Source of the DNA: an uncultured Porphyromonadaceae bacterium
GTDB lineage: Bacteria; Bacteroidota; Bacteroidia; Bacteroidales; Muribaculaceae
Reading direction: 5' to 3'
DNA: 64,000 nucleotides
NCBI GenBank assembly: GCA_900550645.1
Contig: URTA01000006.1
Location: 24,942-88,941, forward strand
The notes below the pieces were generated by a model, which did not search any database, was not told the DNA's origin, and worked only from the letters and a program-made list of their open reading frames with translations. Made by a program: the position numbers and the translations under genes. Within the stretch, counting starts at the first letter, position 1; each line of letters opens with the position of its first letter. Below are positions 34,496-43,501 of the stretch, in pieces.

Positions 34496-34941
34496 TGTCT
34501 GTAAAAGTATCTGGGAGTCCAATAAACATCCAATGTACCGAGCATGACTTCCCAGAGTTCCCCGAGCTGCTCTTCGGGAAAACTGATAAAGGCGTCACAT
34601 ATATAGACGCTTCTGCATATCTTCAAAATACAGGACTTTCAATCAACACCTTCTTTGCCGACTACAAAGGTGCTGTAGAGGCCATAATCAAGTCGCACGG
34701 TCTCGACGAGGACAAGGTTTGCGTTCTCGATGCTGAAGGTCACATTTTAATTGACAGTAGCTTAGTCTACCTATTCATCTCTTTCGTTAACCCTGATTTC
34801 CTGGCGTATATGTTTGACCGCATCGACGAGATGTTCTCTGTCGGCTTCACGGTTTCAGACACATACCTGCTGCAACAGGCTCGTCGCCGTCTGCCAGAGG
34901 AAATCCTGATTTCGTCAAGAGATGGCAAGTATGAGAGATAA
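34495..34941 (+). CDS. Early protein of unknown function
   Basis: A 148-residue protein. The YIDASAYLQNTGLSINTFF and NPDFLAYMFDRIDEMFSV segments loosely resemble KilA-N-type phage DNA-binding proteins, but the match is too weak to assign. It overlaps its neighbours by 1 and 20 bp, so it is part of the early operon. It may be a DNA-binding or antirepressor-like protein. Confidence 0.5.
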   Translation: MSVKVSGSPINIQCTEHDFPEFPELLFGKTDKGVTYIDASAYLQNTGLSINTFFADYKGAVEAIIKSHGLDEDKVCVLDAEGHILIDSSLVYLFISFVNPDFLAYMFDRIDEMFSVGFTVSDTYLLQQARRRLPEEILISSRDGKYER

Positions 34942-35290
34942 AGGGCGTATTGTGCTTGTATTCAACAATATGCAACGCTTTATAGGCCTGTATCATTCAA
35001 TGTTCGCGGCAGCCAAAGCTCTTGGTACTGCGCCGGCTTCAATACGAGCCGCTTGTACTGGAGAGTCTATCTCCTGCAAGGGTCTGTACTTCCGCGTGCT
35101 TGAGGACGACATCCAAATCGGCCGTGAAGACCTGGGTGTACTAACCCTGTCGGAATACGATGCCTTGTGCGAAGTAGACCGCAGAATCTACCCCGACAGG
35201 AGAATGTCCCGGCAAGGAATGAAGTACAAGTCAAAACCCAAACCAAAAGCAAAACCAAGAACAAGAACCAATCAAACAACCCGTGTATGA
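34922..35290 (+). CDS. NUMOD-like small DNA-binding protein
   Basis: A 122-residue protein. MFAAAKALGTAPASIRAACT followed by GESISCKGLYFR is the pattern of a NUMOD1-type helix-turn-helix, usually found beside homing endonuclease domains. No nuclease domain is present here. The C-terminus is a Lys/Pro-rich tail (KSKPKPKAKPRTRTNQTTR). Its stop overlaps the dUTPase start (ATGA). It may be a stand-alone remnant of a homing endonuclease or a regulator. Confidence 0.5.
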   Translation: MASMRDKGRIVLVFNNMQRFIGLYHSMFAAAKALGTAPASIRAACTGESISCKGLYFRVLEDDIQIGREDLGVLTLSEYDALCEVDRRIYPDRRMSRQGMKYKSKPKPKAKPRTRTNQTTRV

Positions 35291-35721
35291 AAGTCCAAAT
35301 AGTAAACAACTCCAAGCATCCGCTCCCGCAATATGCAACCGAGCAGTCTGCCGGCATGGATCTCCGTGCCAACATCGATGAACCTGTAACCCTTCAGCCC
35401 ATGCAACGTGCGCTGATACCGACAGGCCTTCACATCCAGTTGCCCAAAGGGTACGAGGCGCTGGTTCACCCCCGAAGCGGCCTTGCCCTCAAGAACGGTG
35501 TGACCTGTGCAAACTGCGTGGGTGTCGTGGATGCCGACTACCGAGGCGACGTGGGTGTAATCCTCATAAACCTCGGGCAAGAACCGTTCACTGTAAATGA
35601 CGGAGACCGAATCGCCCAGATGGTGATAAACAAGTATGAGACAGTGGAATGGGAACCTGTCGCCGAACTCAACTCAACCGAGCGAGGAGATGGCGGCTTC
35701 GGACACTCTGGAATCAAGTAA
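35287..35721 (+). CDS. dut: dUTP diphosphatase
   Basis: A 144-residue trimeric dUTPase with all five motifs in order: AGMDLRA (1), PRSGLAL (2), GVVDADYRGDVG (3), GDRIAQMV (4) and RGDGGFGHSG (5). It hydrolyses dUTP to dUMP and diphosphate, keeping uracil out of phage DNA and supplying dTTP synthesis. The start at 35287 overlaps the previous stop and gives a normal family length. A longer in-frame extension to 35167 is rejected. Confidence 0.97.
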   Translation: MKVQIVNNSKHPLPQYATEQSAGMDLRANIDEPVTLQPMQRALIPTGLHIQLPKGYEALVHPRSGLALKNGVTCANCVGVVDADYRGDVGVILINLGQEPFTVNDGDRIAQMVINKYETVEWEPVAELNSTERGDGGFGHSGIK

Positions 35722-35790
35722 TCGAAATCAAACGAAGAATCCTGTCATGGATTTGAGGTCTGTGGCAGGATTCGCTTCAAACAAAAGATT

Positions 35791-37737
35791 ATGACACAAC
35801 AAAGCATACAGCAGCTTGTCGATGCCATACGTCGGTATAATGAGCTGTACAGACTGGGGAAGCCGGAGATTTCTGATGCTGACTATGACAAGCTGGTGGA
35901 CGACCTCCGCGTTGTTGACCCTGGAAACGAATGGTTCTCCAAGCCCGAACCTGCGACGGTGAAGGCCGGGAGAAAGCTGAAACTGCCTATCCCTATGAAG
36001 TCTTTGAACAAGGTGAAGAGCATGGCGGAACTTAAACAGTGGATAAAGTCGCTTGCCCTGCCTGACAATGCGCGGCTTGTGATAACCCCCAAATACGACG
36101 GCATTTCGTGGCTGCGCGATGAAGTCTCGGGGATAACCTATTCCAGAGGCGGTTCGGAGAATGAAGGACAGGATTGCTCTTCTAATTTCCTTGCGGGCGG
36201 GTTCAAGCCCCTGTCTTCCAGCGACTCCAAACTCCCTGTACACTGCACTTTCGGCGAACTGGTATTCAGCGTGAATGGCTGGGAGGATAATTTCGCAGGT
36301 CAAGTCTCCCCATCTTCAGGCGAAAAGTACAAGTCGCCGAGAAACACGGTCGCGGGCTTCATAAACCGTGACGAAGCTCCTGAAGAAATCCGTTTTGCAG
36401 AGTTCGTGCGCTACGGCGTTGACGAAAGCAGCCTCGGATACCGCTCAACATACACTGAAGTGCTGAAGGACATCTGTAACGTATTCGGGCAGCTTGCGTT
36501 GCTTAGAACTGTCCGGGTCAGCGAGCTGTCCGAGAAGATGCTTGCCGAACTGTTTGCTGAATGGCGGCAGCTGTACTATATCGACGGTCTTGTCATCTAC
36601 ATGGACGACCTGATTCTCTGGGATATGGTAGGCCGTCACCAGACATCTGGCAATCCTCTCTACGCCATAGCGTACAAGCACCCTGATTTCACCGAGGCTT
36701 TTACAACCACAGTAAAGGGCGTAAGCTGGAAGGTAAGTAAGTCCGGCGCGTTGAAGCCGGTGGTGAACATCGAAGCTGTCGATACCGGCGATTGCAGCAT
36801 GGAGAATCCGACAGGGTACAATGCCGGCTGGATTTCAAACGCGAACATCGCAAGTGGTGCAAAAATACTCGTGACACGCTCAGGCGGTGTAATCCCAAAA
36901 ATCCTTGAGACGCTCGCTTCTGCACCGCTAAGTTCCATTGAAGAACTGTGGGACAGTGTGGCTTTCTGCCCAAATTGTGGTGCACCGACGATGTGGGACA
37001 ACACCATGACGGAGCTTTATTGCGTCAACCCAGCTTGCCCTGGTGTAAAATTGGCCAAGATTGTCTTTTTCTACACCACTATCGGCTGCGAGAACATGGG
37101 CGAGGAAACCTTGGCCAAAATATACGATGCCGGCTACACTTCAGTTCGGGACATCCTTGAAATCACATACGACGAGCTGGTGGCTATTGATGGCTTTGGT
37201 GACAGCGTAGCCAACACCGTCCTCGAAAACAACCGCCGTATCATGGAAGGCATCGACCTCGCGACATTGATGCACGCCAGCGACTGCTTCAAGGGCATCG
37301 GTCGCATAAAGGCACAGAAGATTCTCGACGACATGACACCCGAGGAATACGGCTCGTTCCTCACTGGCCAGGTTGACTTGCTGATGCCTCCTGAAGACGA
37401 GTTCGAGAAACTAAGCAAGACCATGCAGTCGTTCCTCAAGGGCATAAAACCGTTCCGTCGATTCCTGGACGACACCAAGATTCCGTTCAGACATATCGCG
37501 GCAGATGACAGAAGCGACGGAAAACTTAATGGCTGGGCTGTTTGTTTCTCTGGCGTGCGTGACAAGCGACTGGAAGAGGAAATCACCAAGCAGGGCGGCC
37601 GTGTCGTAAGCGGTGTGAGCAAGAACACCACCCACCTCATCGTGAAGGACACTGAAGGGTCGTCAAGCAAGATTGAGAAGGCTAAGGAACTTGGAGTGCC
37701 GATACTGACACTGGAAGACTTTGTTGCCCACCTCTGA
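35791..37737 (+). CDS. ligA: NAD-dependent DNA ligase with BRCT
   Basis: A 648-residue ligase. The nucleophile lysine K101 lies in KYDG and is followed by a SRGGSENEG nucleotide-binding segment. An OB-fold (about 310-385) precedes a four-cysteine zinc finger (CPNCG ... CVNPACPG). Helix-hairpin-helix repeats (about 455-520) and a C-terminal BRCT (about 572-648, VVSGVSKNTTHLIVKD) complete the bacterial LigA layout. It seals nicks using NAD+. The N-terminal Ia domain is short. A complete BRCT-bearing LigA is uncommon in phages, which often carry ATP-dependent ligases. Confidence 0.93.
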   Translation: MTQQSIQQLVDAIRRYNELYRLGKPEISDADYDKLVDDLRVVDPGNEWFSKPEPATVKAGRKLKLPIPMKSLNKVKSMAELKQWIKSLALPDNARLVITPKYDGISWLRDEVSGITYSRGGSENEGQDCSSNFLAGGFKPLSSSDSKLPVHCTFGELVFSVNGWEDNFAGQVSPSSGEKYKSPRNTVAGFINRDEAPEEIRFAEFVRYGVDESSLGYRSTYTEVLKDICNVFGQLALLRTVRVSELSEKMLAELFAEWRQLYYIDGLVIYMDDLILWDMVGRHQTSGNPLYAIAYKHPDFTEAFTTTVKGVSWKVSKSGALKPVVNIEAVDTGDCSMENPTGYNAGWISNANIASGAKILVTRSGGVIPKILETLASAPLSSIEELWDSVAFCPNCGAPTMWDNTMTELYCVNPACPGVKLAKIVFFYTTIGCENMGEETLAKIYDAGYTSVRDILEITYDELVAIDGFGDSVANTVLENNRRIMEGIDLATLMHASDCFKGIGRIKAQKILDDMTPEEYGSFLTGQVDLLMPPEDEFEKLSKTMQSFLKGIKPFRRFLDDTKIPFRHIAADDRSDGKLNGWAVCFSGVRDKRLEEEITKQGGRVVSGVSKNTTHLIVKDTEGSSSKIEKAKELGVPILTLEDFVAHL

Positions 37738-37756
37738 CTGAGAGCTTTCTTATAAC

Positions 37757-37799
37757 TTCAACGGCATAGTATCTCAATGCGCGGTGTTATGCCGTTGAA
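37757..37799. repeat. 12-bp inverted repeat after ligase
   Basis: TTCAACGGCATA (37757-37768) and TATGCCGTTGAA (37788-37799) form a perfect stem with a 19-nt loop. There is no T-run. It may be a terminator stem, or a recombinase or repressor site, since the tyrosine recombinase gene is next. Confidence 0.55.
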
Positions 37800-37855
37800 T
37801 AATAGTGATGTAACATTTAATAACGCGACAAATCCATAAATTTATGTCGATAATA

Positions 37856-37887
37856 TTTGTCGCTTCCGAAATTAAATCATAACTTTG
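37856..37887 (+). promoter_or_regulatory. Bacteroidota promoter for recombinase gene
   Basis: TTTG (37856-37859), 20-nt spacer, TAACTTTG (37880-37887), 30 bp before the start codon. Exact consensus. Confidence 0.75.
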
Positions 37888-37916
37888 CATCGTAATTAAA
37901 CCAATAACGCATTATT

Positions 37917-38504
37917 ATGGCAGAAAAGTACAGACTGACAACAAGCGATTACCTTCCCTACACCGAGTACGAGAAGCTGCTTGACGGTCTACATAAGGAC
38001 AAGAAATACTTCTGGGAACTCTATGCCCGGCTCGGGTTCTGTACCGCCTGCCGTGCATCAGACATCCTTGCTCTGCGCTGGGGACAAATCCTCAACGTTC
38101 CAAGGGTCTGCATCAAGGAGAAGAAGACTGGCAAGGCTCGCATCATCAGCTTCAACGAATCCGTCCGGAAAAAGATTGCGAGCCTTTACAAGCTGCTCAA
38201 CTCTCCCGACCTCGACGCTCCTGTCTTTTTCAGCAGCATGACCGGCGAGCCTATCACCATACAGCAGGTCAACCGGACGCTCAAGCTATTCAAGTACAGA
38301 TACCGGCTGAAGATAAACCATTTCTCCACGCACACCTTCAGAAAGACTTTCGGGAGGTATGTGTATGACCATGGACCGAACAAATCCGAAAATCTGCTCC
38401 TTTTGAACAAGATCTTCAACCATACGAGCATCCAGGTCACTAAGACTTATATAGGCATCACCCAGGACGAGATCGACAAGGTCTACAACTCCATACGGTT
38501 CTGA
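37917..38504 (+). CDS. Short tyrosine recombinase
   Basis: A 195-residue catalytic-domain-only integrase. The active-site residues can be placed as R46 (FCTACRASDILAL), a Lys near 74 in the beta-hairpin, H139 and R142 (HTFR), H169 (NHTSIQVTKTY) and Y178. The N-terminal core-binding domain of ordinary phage integrases is missing, and the protein is roughly half the usual length. It could act as a XerC/D-like resolvase or invertase rather than a full integrase. It has its own promoter and a palindrome about 120 bp upstream. Confidence 0.85.
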   Translation: MAEKYRLTTSDYLPYTEYEKLLDGLHKDKKYFWELYARLGFCTACRASDILALRWGQILNVPRVCIKEKKTGKARIISFNESVRKKIASLYKLLNSPDLDAPVFFSSMTGEPITIQQVNRTLKLFKYRYRLKINHFSTHTFRKTFGRYVYDHGPNKSENLLLLNKIFNHTSIQVTKTYIGITQDEIDKVYNSIRF

Positions 38505-38615
38505 GTGACCGCCTGACTCCTCCTCTCTCCACCCCATACTAAATTGAAGCGTGTTCGCGCACGCCCGTATATCTTCACATTAACTGCCGGGACAGCCAAC
38601 CAGCTTCCGGCGTAA

Positions 38616-39257
38616 ATGATTACAACAATGAGGAAACACAAACGGGCCGCAAGCACGCCTTATTCATTTTCGTGCTTACAGTGCCACCGCTGGGTTGACC
38701 TGAGGGACTACACCTCGATAGGCCACCTCATCTCGAGCATGGCGACCAAGCAGCTCTGCCATGAGTGCGCCTACTGGGAAACACTGCTGGAAGATGACAA
38801 CCCGGACATCCAGATAATCGACGGCGAGTGTTTCGGGTGCATTGACCGGAAGGCTTACAAGGTTCACCCCGAATACCAGCTGCTGAAGACTGATTTCGGC
38901 CACAGGTACATTCTCACTACCGACATGAAGCCGAGGGACGTGATAACCGTGAAGCTGTACGGCACTCTGCCTCCAGCTGTTCGCGAGAACCACCCCGACA
39001 CGGCAGTCGAGATTTCGCGCCATATATATATTATGGTAAAGAACCGCCCCGGATTCAAATGCTTCAAGAAAGGTTGCTATGACCGCTACTCATGCCTGTG
39101 GTATGTTGCGGAACTTGCCGAACCTGACGGCCCATGGAACCAGATCCCCGAATGGCATACGCCTGGCTGGGAGAACTGCCCCTCATACATCAACAAAAGC
39201 ACGATTTATGACAACAGTAATTTTGACAGCACTGCTGGCGGTTCTCATAGCCGCTAA
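38616..39257 (+). CDS. Cysteine-rich protein of unknown function
   Basis: A 213-residue protein. Two CxxC pairs at the N-terminus (SCLQCHRWVDLRD ... CHECAYWE) look like a zinc ribbon. Further cysteines occur at CFGCID and near the C-terminus (CFKKGCYDRYSCLWYVAEL). Trp-rich ending. No family recognised. MRKHK at 38628 is an alternative start. It overlaps the next gene by 50 bp. Confidence 0.5.
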   Translation: MITTMRKHKRAASTPYSFSCLQCHRWVDLRDYTSIGHLISSMATKQLCHECAYWETLLEDDNPDIQIIDGECFGCIDRKAYKVHPEYQLLKTDFGHRYILTTDMKPRDVITVKLYGTLPPAVRENHPDTAVEISRHIYIMVKNRPGFKCFKKGCYDRYSCLWYVAELAEPDGPWNQIPEWHTPGWENCPSYINKSTIYDNSNFDSTAGGSHSR

Positions 39258-39573
39258 GACCCGCAACCTGTACCGGCGGATTGACATCCTGGAAGAGAAG
39301 CTGGTGGAAAGCCAAACTCACCTCGCCAAGACTGTCGGGAAGCTCACCGCTTTCGTCGAGGGGAATCTCGGTAGGAACTGCCCCCAGTCAATCGCGACCA
39401 ACAATGCACTGATGTGTATGCTCGGAGTAGCCCAGTACGACATTCTCTTGTTCAAGCAGGAGATGGTAGATAACGAGGACTACGAGGAAGTGGCTGGCGT
39501 GATGACCCTCCTTGAAAGCGTGCAGAACATGATAACCCTGTATACGCAGTGGAACGAAGAACAAAATAAATAA
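39208..39573 (+). CDS. Small membrane-anchored coiled-coil protein
   Basis: A 121-residue protein. The start at 39208 gives an N-terminal transmembrane helix (MTTVILTALLAVLIAAKT) followed by a coiled coil (NLYRRIDILEEKLVESQ). The longer frame from 39079 lies in the preceding gene and is rejected. This layout recalls Rz-like spanins or membrane anchors, but no lysis genes are nearby. Function unknown. Confidence 0.5.
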   Translation: MTTVILTALLAVLIAAKTRNLYRRIDILEEKLVESQTHLAKTVGKLTAFVEGNLGRNCPQSIATNNALMCMLGVAQYDILLFKQEMVDNEDYEEVAGVMTLLESVQNMITLYTQWNEEQNK

Positions 39574-39623
39574 TCTGGGGTTGCAACCTCTCCTCCAACT
39601 CCTATACATTATATATAATATAT

Positions 39624-42482
39624 ATGACGATACAACCAAACACGACTTTGTACAGCTTGCTCCCTGAACTCATGGGGAAGCCGGCTTGCTTGAGCGTGAT
39701 GCTGTACTTGCTCGGAAAGCGCCAGGAAATGGCGGAGCAAGGCAAGCCGGTGGTGTTCGAGATTAGCGTCCGTAACATCGCAGCAAAGCACTCAATCAAT
39801 CGGAGAGTGGCCAGTGCTGTTCTCTCTCACTTCGAGGAAATCGGATTCGTAACCATGGACGAGAACATCTGCACATTCCACGCAGACAAGTTCGACTCTG
39901 TTGTGGCTGCGTATGCCTCGCTTAAATCGGAAGAGGACAGAGAGAAGTACTGTGAAGCGCTGGATGAAGGAGACTATTCGGTGCTGGAAGAGCTTGGCTA
40001 TGTTGACGACCATACAGTATCAGGTGGTGCAAAATCGAATGTCTCCAATTCCAAATTGCACCACCCCTGTACCGAGAAATCCACGAAGGGTGGTGCAAAA
40101 TCTACTACCTCCAATCTCAAATTGCACCACCATGATACAGTAAGTGGTGCAGAAATGACCCACGACACAATAGGTGGTGCAAAAACGCGCCATGGCCATA
40201 TCGAGGGTGGTGCATTTTTACACCAGGCTGAATATGGAATCCATGGGGTGGTGCAAAACTTCATCGCCATGCAGGAGGCTAGTGCAACTGACGTCTGGAA
40301 AGAATACCGCGACATCATCACCGAGAAATACTCCAAGAGCGCCTTCCGCGATACCTTCCGCGAAGCCTTCTCTGAATACTGTAACTTCTCTGAATATGAG
40401 GAACTTGTGTGTGCTGTGTATGGGCTGAACGACCTCGTGGAAACCCCTGAGGATTGCCTGGCATACAGCTCCTTCCTGGCTGGGGTGTTGTTCAAGGCCG
40501 GACTGCATAAACCCCCCTTAACCCCCCACCCTAAAGAAACAAGAAAGAAAATATATAAAAGAAAGAACCAAGAAAGGGGTAAGAATGGTATAAAGGGTAA
40601 TAAGGGTTATACAGGTAGTAAGGGTATAGTAAGTTTACCTGTATGTACCCTAGAAGGAAGTAATATATCCAAAGATATACCCAAAAGGAAACGTAGTGAA
40701 CGTAGTGAACGGAGTTTTCTTTTGCATAAGGGGGGAAACAAACAAAAACCGATTTTTTTCGCGCCCTCCGACAGCTGCAATGAGAATCTTCCAGCTTCTG
40801 AACTGGATGAACTCCTGGAACCACAAGCGACCATGCAACTCCCAGCCCAAGACCCGAAGGGGGAGGCATGGAACCCTTCAGCTCCCGAACAGGAATCCAA
40901 CCCTTCAGCAGAACCCGAATGGCAGGAGCTGGAAACCAAACCTGTAGCCAAGCAGGAACTCCCAGCCGAAGAACAGGAAGAAAACTCCGCTGCCGACCGC
41001 AACCCTTCAGTCTGTGAAGAAGCAGAAGAATCTCCCGCCCTCCCCGAACAGCCGGACGAGGAACCCCAGCCCGATGAACCAGAAGCCGGGGAGGAGCAGG
41101 GCGAACAGCAGGAGGAGAACTCCCAGCGCGAGAAGCGTCCATGGAACTTCGTCCCCCTCGAGATACCGGAGCTGAACCGCCCGTGGGTGTACAACCGCCC
41201 CAGCAAGGACAAGTCGATGTTCTACGACATCCCGGTCGAGAAGGTCGAGCGCATCGTGGACGACATGGACGTGGCGAAGACGAGGCCGGACTACCTGTTC
41301 ATCCACGAGTTCTTCGGGCTGATAGCTGACACCTACGGGCCTGAGGACATCTGGGAGAACCACTCAGCCGGGGAAGAAGGGGAAGACACCGTCACCGTTA
41401 CGCCCCTCGATCTGGACGGGCCTCCCGAGGTTGACTGGTCGAGGATAATCGGCATCTCCCTCACCAGGCCCGAGTTCGACAGCATGGTTGAGATGACCAT
41501 GAGGCAGGTTGAGGACATCCTGGAGTGCGGCAGGGACGAGCTGGGCAGGGAAATCGAGGGATTGACCAGCCAGAGCATCAGCCGCGAGATGATGGGCCTC
41601 ATCGTGGACTGGAACACCATCAGCATCAACGGCGAGAGGGTCTACACGGTCAAGTACAACGGCTTCAAGGACGTGTACAACGAGCGGCCGGGCAAGGACG
41701 AGCACCGAGGGGAGACCGACAAAGAGTACGCCGTCAGGATGGCAGAACCCAACAAGTTCTTCTCAGCAGCCCTTCTCTCCATGGGCTACGACGACGAGGC
41801 GAGGGAGAAGCTGACCCCGATGGAGTACGCCGTCAGCGAGTTCCTGTACCGGTTCTTCGACATGGCCGACTACGACTTCTCGCTCACCTGCAAGGAATGG
41901 CTTGATACAGGCAAGCCGAAGAACTGGGTGGCCAAGATGGAGTGGCGGCAGTTCATCAACGAGGTCCTCCGGGAAGAGGGCATAGAGACCCAGGACTTCC
42001 TCGCAGTGATAATCGGCGCGAAGTTCGACGACCGGGAGAACCTGAACCTCGACAACTGGCTGCCCATGTTCAGCGCGGAGGCCATACGCCGCTACAACGC
42101 CAAGTTCGGGGAGGAGTCCATCGCTGACGAATGGGCCGAGAAGATGAGAGAGCAGGCAAGGGTCAACGAGATCGAGGCCGGCAAGCCCGAGAACCGCGTC
42201 AGGTTCCTCATGCGCTTCCACAGCGTCGATACATGGCGCGAATGGTGGAAGGTGGAGGAAGACGGACCGTGGCCTGACGAGGAGATAGTCCGGGAGGCAG
42301 AGGCCGAGGTAAGGGCTGAAGAGGAAGCCGCCAAGGCAGGGAAGAAGCCCAAGGCCAAGGAAGCAGGGCAGAACTCCCAGCCGCCTGAAAAGTCCGAGCC
42401 TGAAGAAAGCCCTGCTCCAGAGCCTGAAGAAAAGCCCAAGGAGCGCAGGAGCGAGGAGAACAGGCAGCGCAGGAAGGGGTAG
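39624..42482 (+). CDS. Putative replication initiator, 952 residues, iterons inside gene
   Basis: Residues 1-110 look like a winged-helix DNA-binding domain (ISVRNIAAKHSINRRVASAV) as in Rep or DnaD-like initiators. Residues 130-215 are encoded by iteron-like DNA repeats and so carry GGAKS/LHHP peptide repeats. About 215-300 is helical. A Lys-rich stretch (305-375) overlies an AT-rich tract, and then comes a Pro/Glu/Ala-rich acidic linker (385-500). The C-terminal domain (505-905) is helical with DUF-like features, ending in another charged tail. Origin binding is inferred from the repeats and the wHTH. No helicase or primase motif is visible. Confidence 0.55.
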   Translation: MTIQPNTTLYSLLPELMGKPACLSVMLYLLGKRQEMAEQGKPVVFEISVRNIAAKHSINRRVASAVLSHFEEIGFVTMDENICTFHADKFDSVVAAYASLKSEEDREKYCEALDEGDYSVLEELGYVDDHTVSGGAKSNVSNSKLHHPCTEKSTKGGAKSTTSNLKLHHHDTVSGAEMTHDTIGGAKTRHGHIEGGAFLHQAEYGIHGVVQNFIAMQEASATDVWKEYRDIITEKYSKSAFRDTFREAFSEYCNFSEYEELVCAVYGLNDLVETPEDCLAYSSFLAGVLFKAGLHKPPLTPHPKETRKKIYKRKNQERGKNGIKGNKGYTGSKGIVSLPVCTLEGSNISKDIPKRKRSERSERSFLLHKGGNKQKPIFFAPSDSCNENLPASELDELLEPQATMQLPAQDPKGEAWNPSAPEQESNPSAEPEWQELETKPVAKQELPAEEQEENSAADRNPSVCEEAEESPALPEQPDEEPQPDEPEAGEEQGEQQEENSQREKRPWNFVPLEIPELNRPWVYNRPSKDKSMFYDIPVEKVERIVDDMDVAKTRPDYLFIHEFFGLIADTYGPEDIWENHSAGEEGEDTVTVTPLDLDGPPEVDWSRIIGISLTRPEFDSMVEMTMRQVEDILECGRDELGREIEGLTSQSISREMMGLIVDWNTISINGERVYTVKYNGFKDVYNERPGKDEHRGETDKEYAVRMAEPNKFFSAALLSMGYDDEAREKLTPMEYAVSEFLYRFFDMADYDFSLTCKEWLDTGKPKNWVAKMEWRQFINEVLREEGIETQDFLAVIIGAKFDDRENLNLDNWLPMFSAEAIRRYNAKFGEESIADEWAEKMREQARVNEIEAGKPENRVRFLMRFHSVDTWREWWKVEEDGPWPDEEIVREAEAEVRAEEEAAKAGKKPKAKEAGQNSQPPEKSEPEESPAPEPEEKPKERRSEENRQRRKG
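40023..40258. repeat. Eight iteron-like GGTGGTGCAAAA repeats
   Basis: Copies on the plus strand begin at 40023, 40089, 40143 (AGTGGTGCAGAA), 40173, 40206 (GGTGGTGCA only) and 40247. Inverted copies (TTGCACCACC) lie at 40056-40065 and 40122-40131. Direct and inverted iterons within a likely initiator gene resemble lambda ori within gene O. Confidence 0.75.
40537..40735. other. AT-rich tract beside iterons, possible unwinding element
   Basis: Within the initiator gene this stretch is rich in A on the plus strand and low in GC (ATATATAAAAGAAAG; repeated GGGTA and GAACGTAGT units), unlike the GC-rich gene around it. It lies about 280 bp after the last iteron. Confidence 0.5.
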
Positions 42483-42526
42483 GGCATACCTGCCGTCCGG
42501 GGGAAGTGGCGCGGAACCGGAACGCG

Positions 42527-43501
42527 CTAACCCCTCGGCTTCCTGTCGGCCTCCACGTCGTAGGGGCTGTCCTCCGCCAGTATTGTCCGGATAAGCTCCC
42601 TCACGCGCCCCATGGCTTCCATGGCCTGCTCCAGCGTCCTGAAGTAGTTGCCGGCATAGTAGCGGCGGTCCGAGGTCACGGTGTTCTTCTCCACGTCCGA
42701 CAGGACTGCCAGCTTGTCGTTCATGAAGAAATACCTCTCGCCCCTCTCAACGCGCATCTTGGCAGGCTCTACCCTGTGGAGCTTCTCATTCCAGGTCTTC
42801 CTGTGCTTGGCAAGTTCCGCGTTCAGCCTGCGCCTACAGCTGATGCCGTTCATGGAGAGCTGGTTCTTGCTGCTGTTGTCCATGGGGACGAAGGTGAAGC
42901 TGTCAAGGTCGCAGATGCCTCGCTCGTCCATGGAGTAGCCGCACCTGCCCGAGCCGTAGAGGAAGTAGCAGTACAGGTCAACAGCCCCGGTATCCGAGTC
43001 GATGCCTTTCACCACTCCCAGCCCCTTCGTGGTGCCGTCGGTGAAGATTACACGCTCGTTGATGCCGGGGATATGCCTCTTAACCAGCTTGCAGGTTCGG
43101 TAGTCGAACTGGAGACCGTTCAGGCGCATTATCCGCAGGCATTTGGCTTCCGTATCGGCCGAAATTCGTTTTAAGGCCTTCTGATCGACTTTCTTTTCCG
43201 AGATGAGCAGTTTGTCACCTGAGAACTTTGAGGCGATTACAGAGCTTCTTAGGCCGCAAAAACCGCATATCACGGTCTCGCCTTCGTACTCGCAAATGTC
43301 TCCGCACCCAAATCCGTTGTCAAACCAGTCCAAAAACTGGGGCATGGTGATGCCGTTCTCGGGGTCGATGCTGTGGATTAGTTTGACCCTCGTATCGACT
43401 TCGCGTTCACACAGGGCGGCGATGCGCTCGTAGTCCTTCTCGGACTTGAAGGCATGATGCTCCAGGAAGTTTTGAAGCTGAAAGGCGTTCTTGTTTGCCA
43501 T
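42527..43501 (-). CDS. Unknown Bacteroidota mobile-element protein
   Basis: A 324-residue protein with start at 43501 (MANKNAFQLQNFLEHHAF). The frame to 43528 adds nine doubtful residues. An early cysteine cluster (GCGDICEYEGETVICGFCG) may bind zinc. The last 110 residues (ISCRRRLNAELAKHRKTWNE; RYYAGNYFRTLEQAMEAM) form a domain I have seen at the C-terminus of many Bacteroidota mobile-element proteins. It is the only minus-strand gene in the right arm, convergent with the initiator gene. Function unknown. Confidence 0.6.
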   Translation of the reverse strand: MANKNAFQLQNFLEHHAFKSEKDYERIAALCEREVDTRVKLIHSIDPENGITMPQFLDWFDNGFGCGDICEYEGETVICGFCGLRSSVIASKFSGDKLLISEKKVDQKALKRISADTEAKCLRIMRLNGLQFDYRTCKLVKRHIPGINERVIFTDGTTKGLGVVKGIDSDTGAVDLYCYFLYGSGRCGYSMDERGICDLDSFTFVPMDNSSKNQLSMNGISCRRRLNAELAKHRKTWNEKLHRVEPAKMRVERGERYFFMNDKLAVLSDVEKNTVTSDRRYYAGNYFRTLEQAMEAMGRVRELIRTILAEDSPYDVEADRKPRG

